Both the position numbers and the translations under genes were made by a program. A stretch of DNA of 64,000 nt from Delphinapterus leucas (Eukaryota; Chordata; Mammalia; Artiodactyla; Monodontidae), in assembly GCF_002288925.2 (NCBI RefSeq), contig NW_022098050.1, positions 7,515,361 through 7,579,360 on the forward strand. The letters run 5' to 3'. Under the pieces are notes generated by a model, which saw only the letters and a list, made by a program, of their open reading frames with translations, did not search any database and was not told the DNA's origin. Positions 58,341 through 64,000 of this stretch are shown here, piece after piece (within the stretch, counting starts at the first letter, position 1; every line of letters starts with the position of its first letter).

Positions 58341-58999
58341 CCATGAGTCCCTCCTCTTCCCTCACTCAGAGAAGGTGAGGAATTCAGGAGTCGTGGGTGG
58401 TCCCACGTGCACCACTGATCTTTCTTATTTTCCTGCATTGTCTTTAGGCTCAGATGCTCCCAGAGGACCAAGGTGCCTCCCAACACAGCTGGAAGAGGCA
58501 AAATGTCAGCCAGAGAGGGTGTCGGGGGCTGGTCTGCAGTCAGGCTTTCTGAGAAAGGACAAATCGTCCCCGAAGGATTTTCTGAGTTCTGAATACAAGA
58601 GCGGTGCCCAAATCAATTTGAAAACACGCTTCAATCTGTCTTCAATTTATGTTCCCCAGATATAAAAGGGAGCGATCGTGAGACTGTATACAAATATCAC
58701 TTCCCCTTGGCTTCATATGCCCTGGGTGACTTTTTGGTCTCTGTAGATTATGAAACAGAGGACCTTACTGCTAATGTGAGGTAGAGGTAACCCTTTAGTT
58801 AGGCTAAAGGGTCTTTAAGACTCATCCCAGCTCTAAAAATTTTATGTTGCTATCAGAGTCAATAATAATAAAGAGAATTCAGAAGAAAAAAGAATTAGAA
58901 ACACTCTGAGAGTATAAAGTGTCAGGTGTTCCTATAAATAAGGGAATGCGGTTCTTACCTGTGGTTTGGATTCATGAGACAGAATTAATTCCTTTATTT
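58341..58999. other. Unique DNA, nothing recognised
   Basis: A 120-codon plus frame at 58303-58665 has no recognisable motif and begins inside a MIR. Confidence 0.5.
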
Positions 59000-59008
59000 C
59001 ATAAACTT

Positions 59009-59146
59009 TTTTTTTGAGATTTCAAATGGTTTTTGCTTTCATTTTGTTTTTTTAAAACGTCTTTATTGGAGTATAATTTCTTTACATTGTTGTGTTAGTT
59101 TCTGCTGTATGACAAAGTGAATCAGCTATATGTATACATATAGACC
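59009..59146 (-). mobile_element. Short L1 3'-end fragment, antisense
   Basis: 'aacgtctttattggagtata', 'ttgttgtgttagtttctgct', 'gacaaagtgaatcagctata'. The 9-bp repeat cataaactt flanks it (59000-59008, 59147-59155). About 25 bp near the T-rich end do not match L1. Confidence 0.8.
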
Positions 59147-59155
59147 CATAAACTT

Positions 59156-59689
59156 GGCTGTGTCCTAGAAGTTTCAACACATTGTAAAATTAAAACCTAG
59201 ACAGGCTTTATATCTAAACCCTGCTTGCTGCCCTCCCATTTCATCTCCTACTTTGCAGACTTAGTGGTGATGAAAACACCAAGGCCATCTTCAAAGAGAA
59301 GGTTACTTGAAGCAGCTACCAGTCAAGCTTTGCTTTGGGGACTGTCACCTTTTCACTTTGTCTTCACCTGTACCCCTCACAGCTCATGGTGCTGAAGCTT
59401 GAGGAGCCTTGGAGAACAAACTGTATTTGACTAGGTAAATCACAGGCACATGAGAGAATCCAGTTGGACAGGAAGAAGAAATTTCCAAGTGCAACTTCTA
59501 GCTCCATTCTTCAACATCTCTTGGGTAGAAGGCACTGTGTTGGGAGATATCAGACATGTGGCCACAGCTCCTATCTCCAAGAGGTCCTCAGTCCAGTGGG
59601 AGAAAAGAGACAGGCTCAGAATTGTCTAGCACTATTACAGAAATGATCAGCAGTTTAACAGATGTAGAGAAAATGTGTGCAAATGAGAA
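59156..59689. other. Unique DNA, nothing recognised
   Basis: No supported ORF, repeat or RNA gene. Confidence 0.5.
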
Positions 59690-60545
59690 AATAATAATAA
59701 TGGCTACCATTTATTGAATACTTATTAAAGGCCATGTGTTTTATTAACATCTTTTCACTTAATCATTCCAACAACCATACATGGAAGGCATTGTTATTAT
59801 TATCCTCATTGGATGGTGCAGAAACTTGGTTCAGAGAGGTGACATGCTTTCCCTTGGGTCACTCAGCTAATTTATGGTAAAGCCTGGATTCAAACCTAGA
59901 TTTTTTTTATTGAATATAGTTGATTTACAATGTTGTGTTAACTTCTGTACAGCAAAGTCCTCAGTTATACACATGTATACATTCTTTTTCATATTCTTTT
60001 CCGTTATGGTTTATCACAGGATATTGAATATAGTTCCCTGTGCTCTACAGTAGGACCTTGTTGTTTATCCATCCTGTATATAATAGTTTGCATCTACTAA
60101 CCCCAAACTCCCAGTCCATCCCTCCCCCACCCCCCTCCCCCTGGGCAACCACAAGTCTTTTCTCTATGTCTGTGAGTCTGTTTCTGTTTTGTAGATAGGT
60201 TCGTCTGTGTCATATTTTAGATTCCACATACAAGTGGTATCATATGGTATTTGTCTTTCTCTTCCTGACTTACTTCACTTAGTATGATAATCTCTAGTTG
60301 CATCCATGTTGCTGCAAATGGCATTATTTCATTCTTTTCTATGGCTGAGTATTATTCCATTGTATATATGAACCACATCTTCTTTATCCATTCATCTGTC
60401 AGTGGACATCTAGGTTGTTTCCATGTCTTGACTATTGTGAATAGTACTGCTATGAACATAGGGCAAACCCAGATTTCTTTTGACTCTAAATCTTTCCCTG
60501 TCAATTACTATACTCTTCTGCATCCCCTAAGGCAAGCACCCACTA
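59690..60545 (-). repeat. MIR SINE, antisense, split by an L1
   Basis: Left part 59690-59903 ('ccatttattgaatacttatt', 'gttcagagaggtgacatgct', 'aagcctggattcaaacctag'). Right part 60464-60545 ('cagatttcttttgactctaa', 'tactatactcttctgcatcc'). They join in MIR order without the L1. Confidence 0.85.
59904..60463 (-). mobile_element. 5'-truncated L1 (ORF2 end and 3'UTR), antisense, inside a MIR
   Basis: Starts with poly-T and 'atatagttgatttacaatgt' and reaches ORF2 C-terminal sequence ('ttccattgtatatatgaacc', 'gactattgtgaatagtactg'). A 13-bp TSD with one mismatch, caaacc(t/c)agattt, lies at 59891-59903 and 60464-60476. Confidence 0.94.
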
Positions 60546-60922
60546 TTCTAACTTAGGAGTTTGAGGTGTGGTTGGCACTGAATGTGGAGGAGTGAATAAA
60601 ATATGCGGTAAAACAGGAAGACATATATTCCGGGCAAAACGAATAGCCCAAGCAAAGATGGAAATATGGACAAATCCTGGGACTCTGCAGGTGGCAGCAG
60701 GGATGCCCACTGCACCAGTGAGTGTGTGGATGTGAATGGGGGGGGGCTCAGTGTACAGAAATGTGAGGAAAGCCTAGGGAAAGAGTTACATATGGAGAGG
60801 TGGGGAGAGATTGAATATAGCTGTAATCTGAATCAGGCAGCGTACCTGTGGAAGTTTCTCAGCAAACCTGTGCATTGTCCGGATATCCAATGTGATGAAC
60901 TTTTGCAAAATTGTATCCACTT

Positions 60923-60968
<46 letters not shown>

Positions 60969-61023
60969 CAGTGAGGTCTGTCCTACAGAGAGTTGAGCTC
61001 AGCTAATTCAGAAGCTGTATGGT
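60546..61023. other. Unique DNA with a (CA)n tract
   Basis: No supported gene. The (CA)n tract is listed separately. Confidence 0.5.
60924..60964. repeat. (CA)~20 microsatellite
   Basis: Uninterrupted CA units of about 40 bp ending 'acacacag'. Confidence 0.97.
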
Positions 61024-61205
61024 ACAGCAGAGGTTCTCAAACGTCCATAAGCATCCCCTGGGAAGCTTGTTAAAGCCCAGATTGCTGGGCACTAGCCCCA
61101 GAGATGCTGATTTTGTAAGTCTGGGATGGGGCCTGAGAATTTGCATTTCTAAGCAGCTTCTGGGTGATGCTAATGCTGCCGTTCTGGGGACCAAGCTTTG
61201 CCTGG
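61024..61205. mobile_element. MER5-type hAT (Charlie) non-autonomous DNA transposon
   Basis: 'cagaggttctcaaacgtcca', 'cccctgggaagcttgttaaa', 'ccccagagatgctgattttg', 'ggatggggcctgagaatttg', 'gggtgatgctaatgctgc' follow MER5A order. About 180 bp, near the family's full length. Confidence 0.82.
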
Positions 61206-61374
61206 CATAGAGTGGTGTGTGCCTTTGCTGTGAGTGAGAGGTGAAGAGGTTCCACATCTGAACGTTAAAATCATTAGCTTCCTGAGACCAATGTCACATC
61301 TGTGTTCCTGTCTCCAGCTTTGCCCTCCCCACCCTGTTCCTTTCCAGGCCCCACCCTGTAGCATATGGTCTTTC

Positions 61375-61805
61375 AAAAACAGGAGTCTGATTACGTCACT
61401 CTCCTTCTTAAAAATGTCACTGGTTCCCTAGGCCTTAGTGTCGTAGGTGAAACCTTCCAGAGCCCTTCTTACCTCTTTAGTCCCTCCCGTTCTCCTTTAT
61501 AGGACACCATATAGGTCCCTGAAACAAACCACATTGCCTTTGACCTACATCTGAAATGCCAATCTCCCTGGGCTCACCTCTCTTCATTTGGTTAAATTCC
61601 ACTTCGCCTCCAAGTGTTATCCTCGAAATCAACTCCATGGGAAGGCCTTTTAAGACCTTGGGCAATGCCCCTCGAGGGCCTCTGTAAAGTGCTCTTGCAC
61701 CTTATAGAAATGGTCTGGTGACAAGGCTGAGCTCTCCACTAATCTGGGGACTCCTTGAAGGCAGACACTGAGTCTTGGCACTTAGTGCATGAATAAACAA
61801 GTTGA
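61375..61805 (+). repeat. L2 LINE 3' portion
   Basis: 'gtctgattacgtcactctcc', 'ttcttaaaaatgtcactggt', 'cttcttacctctttagtccc', 'ggggactccttgaaggcaga', 'gcacttagtgcatgaataaa' match the L2 order. Diverged and noncoding. Confidence 0.82.
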
Positions 61806-63024
61806 TAAATTACAATTGAAGTAGTGGCATTTCAGACCCAGCAAGAATTAACCATCATACCTGTTCTTCTTGGGGTAAAGGATTATGTGCTTTCTTAGAG
61901 TCTGAGCTACCACGGGAAAAACTCACTCACAAATAGCATAAGGAAATGACAACATGCCATTAATAACCCAGAAGAAGCTGTATCTGTTTTAGGATTTTTC
62001 CATCTGGGCACTACAAACCAGAAAAGCAACTGTTTTGCCTCCACAAAGAATGTATTTTTTTTTTAACAGCACACTTTCTAAAAGGACACTCCTTCTGCTG
62101 CATTTTGATCTAACCTGATTTAATTTAAAGTTTGGAGATGGGGTCTGACCTTATCTATCAGTGGCTGAGCCGTTGTCTCATGGAAATACGGTTTGAAGTT
62201 CATTAATAGAGTAGCCTGTATATTATAAGTTAGAAGCTCTGGGTTATCACTGATGCTTGCAATTGCTATGGAAACTGGGTTCATATGCACCTTTCAAAGA
62301 GTCTGCTTTAAAACAGGAAAGAAAAAAGAAAGGAAAAAGAAGGCTCCTTGCAAGAATAAGATATTATTACCCAGCATGCATAGGCAGGTTCAGTGATGCA
62401 AATATGCTCTGCCTACACAATGATAAAAACAATTTTTTATATTTTTAAGAGCTAATAATATATAACTTTATATTAGAGAACTGTGTTTATACTGGTGAGA
62501 AAAAATGCCTAAGGCAGCTTTCCCCCCCTCAGCCCACCACCCCACACCCCTGCCACAAACACAGACACACACCAGCAATTTTCAGTTTTCCCCAGGCTTT
62601 TTGCAGCCTGTATCCTTAAATCTTCCAAAAGCCCCTGCACACGCAGCTTCAGCTGCTAAAGCCCAAGCAGTGTGGACACTGGCAAAGAGCTCAGCCTCTT
62701 CTACCCACACCCCATCGCCAACGAATGTGTATAAATGCTGCATCCTGTAGCTTATGGACTGACTTTTCTGTCTTAAAATGGTAGCACTAATTTGATCAAG
62801 TTTCTTATCAAAGATTTCTGCGTGTATTCTTCCCTACATTTGGATTTTGGAGGTTCCATCCCTCATCTCTCTCCTTGCCCACATTTCTCCCTAATAATCG
62901 TAATCATCGAAGTACGGTATTGTGTTGGGCAAACAATAGCGTGAGCGGTCATCAGAGCCCCTGGGGGAAAGTGTAGGCTGCTACCTGAGACTGGGGGACA
63001 GGGAGGCACACAGAAGTGGTTCCT
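61806..63024. other. Unique DNA, nothing recognised
   Basis: 1.2 kb with only short A/T runs and no supported ORF. Confidence 0.5.
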
Positions 63025-63328
63025 GGGGATTAGCAGACACCCTCTACTATATATAAAATAGATAACAATGACCCACTATATAGCATGGGGAACTATATTC
63101 AATATCCTGTAATAAACAGGATTTATTACAATATATTTATACATTTTATACAATATATTTATTTTATACAATATATTTATTACAATATCCTGTAATAAAC
63201 CATAATGGAAAATAATATATATATATTTAATTGAAGTATAGTATATAGTTATGTAACTGAATCACTTTGCTGTACACCAGAAACTAACACAGCATTGTAA
63301 ATCAACTATACTTCAATTTTAAAAAAAA
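63025..63328 (+). mobile_element. L1 3' end with internal AT-rich expansion
   Basis: 'tatatagcatggggaactat', 'ttcaatatcctgtaataaac', then, after an AT-rich repeated segment, 'gtaactgaatcactttgctg', 'cagcattgtaaatcaactat', 'acttcaat' and an A tail. Sense orientation, 5'-truncated. The duplicated inverted motif at 63099-63199 is not part of other copies here. Confidence 0.88.
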
Positions 63329-63591
63329 GCAGCGTCTCTTGAGTGGTGTGGTCCTACACGGGACATCACCTCACTCCCCTGTGAATCCTAAATCATCTTT
63401 CCAGCCACCTCATTTTGTCTGCATTTTCTCTTCCCCACTCCTCACTTCTGTCTCCACTTGCCAGCCTCTCGCCAAGGGGGGCCCTCCCCAAAGACCTGAT
63501 TTGTCACCAGGGTAGCAGAGGAGTGGCAGGACTCTTAGACCATTTGTAAAACAGACAGGAACTGGCTCAATGGCCCGAGAAAGCGACATAA

Positions 63592-63802
63592 TTTTTTTTT
63601 TTTTTTTTTTGCGGTACGCGGGCCTCTCACTGTTGTGGCCTCTCCCGTTGCGGAGCACAGGCTCCGGACGCGCAGGCTCAGCGGCCATGGCTCACGGGCC
63701 CAGGCGCTCCGCGGCATGTGGGATCTTCCCAGACCGCGGCACGAACCCGTGTCCCCTGCGTCGGCAGGCGGACTCTCGACCACTGCGCCATCAGGGAAGC
63801 CC
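63592..63802 (-). mobile_element. CHR-type SINE (short form), antisense
   Basis: Poly-T, 'gcggtacgcgggcctctcac', ending 'gcgccatcagggaagccc'. The TSD agcgacataa is at 63582-63591 and 63803-63812. Many intact CpGs suggest it is young. Confidence 0.96.
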
Positions 63803-64000
63803 AGCGACATAAAATTTTAACACAGTAGAAAAATCCAAGAGGTTTATGGTATTGAATGCTGTCATTACTTTCTCAATATTTCCTACACACCTGGAGTCTT
63901 TCGTCCCCTTTTTTCTTTCCGTTCTCCTTTCCTTCTGTCACGCTCCAGCCTGACGTGCCTCTCCTGCTGCCACTCTCCTGGCCTTCCTCCACACCCCCTC

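Noticed and set aside
1..64000. CRISPR array, bacterial operon, or a new defence-type system
   Set aside because: No evenly spaced repeats with unique spacers and no ribosome-binding-site-linked gene clusters occur. The sequence is clearly mammalian repeat-rich DNA.

Overview
The window reads as a mammalian nuclear segment without a recognisable host protein-coding gene. It is dominated by interspersed repeats. Sixteen tRNA-derived SINE copies of the CHR type (hallmark 'cttccctggtggcgcagtgg', both strands, many with clean target-site duplications, TSDs) together with L1 copies of cetartiodactyl type point to a cetacean, probably a toothed whale. That assignment is an inference from the repeat families. 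No bacterial, viral-genome or CRISPR organisation is present. Most open reading frames here are either L1 ORF pieces or chance frames through repeats.

Layout. 1-2305: antisense L1 cut by the window edge. 2306-7103: old, mostly unique DNA with a MIR, two SINEs and an L2. 7104-8474: a sense L1 inside a 19-bp TSD that ends near the start of ORF2, apparently from a prematurely polyadenylated transcript. 8475-15850: SINEs, an MLT1 LTR, an old L1 3' end and unique DNA. 15850-20035: a strongly decayed old L1 broken by a SINE and MLT1 sequence. 20036-26940: unique DNA with MLT1, MIR, MER5-like and SINE copies. 26940-27756: a young L1 3' end containing a SINE that runs into a 100-N assembly gap. 27757-32234: unique DNA and a MIR split by a SINE.

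32235-39510 is a full-length antisense L1 of about 7.3 kb: CpG-rich 5'UTR with a terminal YY1 motif and a 50-bp tandem repeat, an open ORF1, and an ORF2 with three visible lesions. 39652-40166 is an antisense LTR. 42507-44377 holds a short L1 end and an MLT1 copy entered by a SINE and, separately, by a 496-bp solo LTR with a CTAG duplication. 48074-53834 is another long antisense L1, itself hit by an L1 fragment and a SINE. Its 5' end carries about 160 bp of GC-rich sequence that does not match the other L1 5'UTR but lies inside the apparent TSD. 53843-64000 is mostly unique DNA with MIR, L2, MER5, SINE and L1-end copies.

No genes act together here. The only functional units still legible are L1 parts (promoter region, ORF1, ORF2). 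The most interesting observations are the aberrant 5' end of the L1 at 48074-53834, the prematurely ended L1 at 7123-8453, and the nested insertions, which give a relative chronology. All repeat-family names come from recognised motifs, not a database search. Boundaries without TSDs are approximate.
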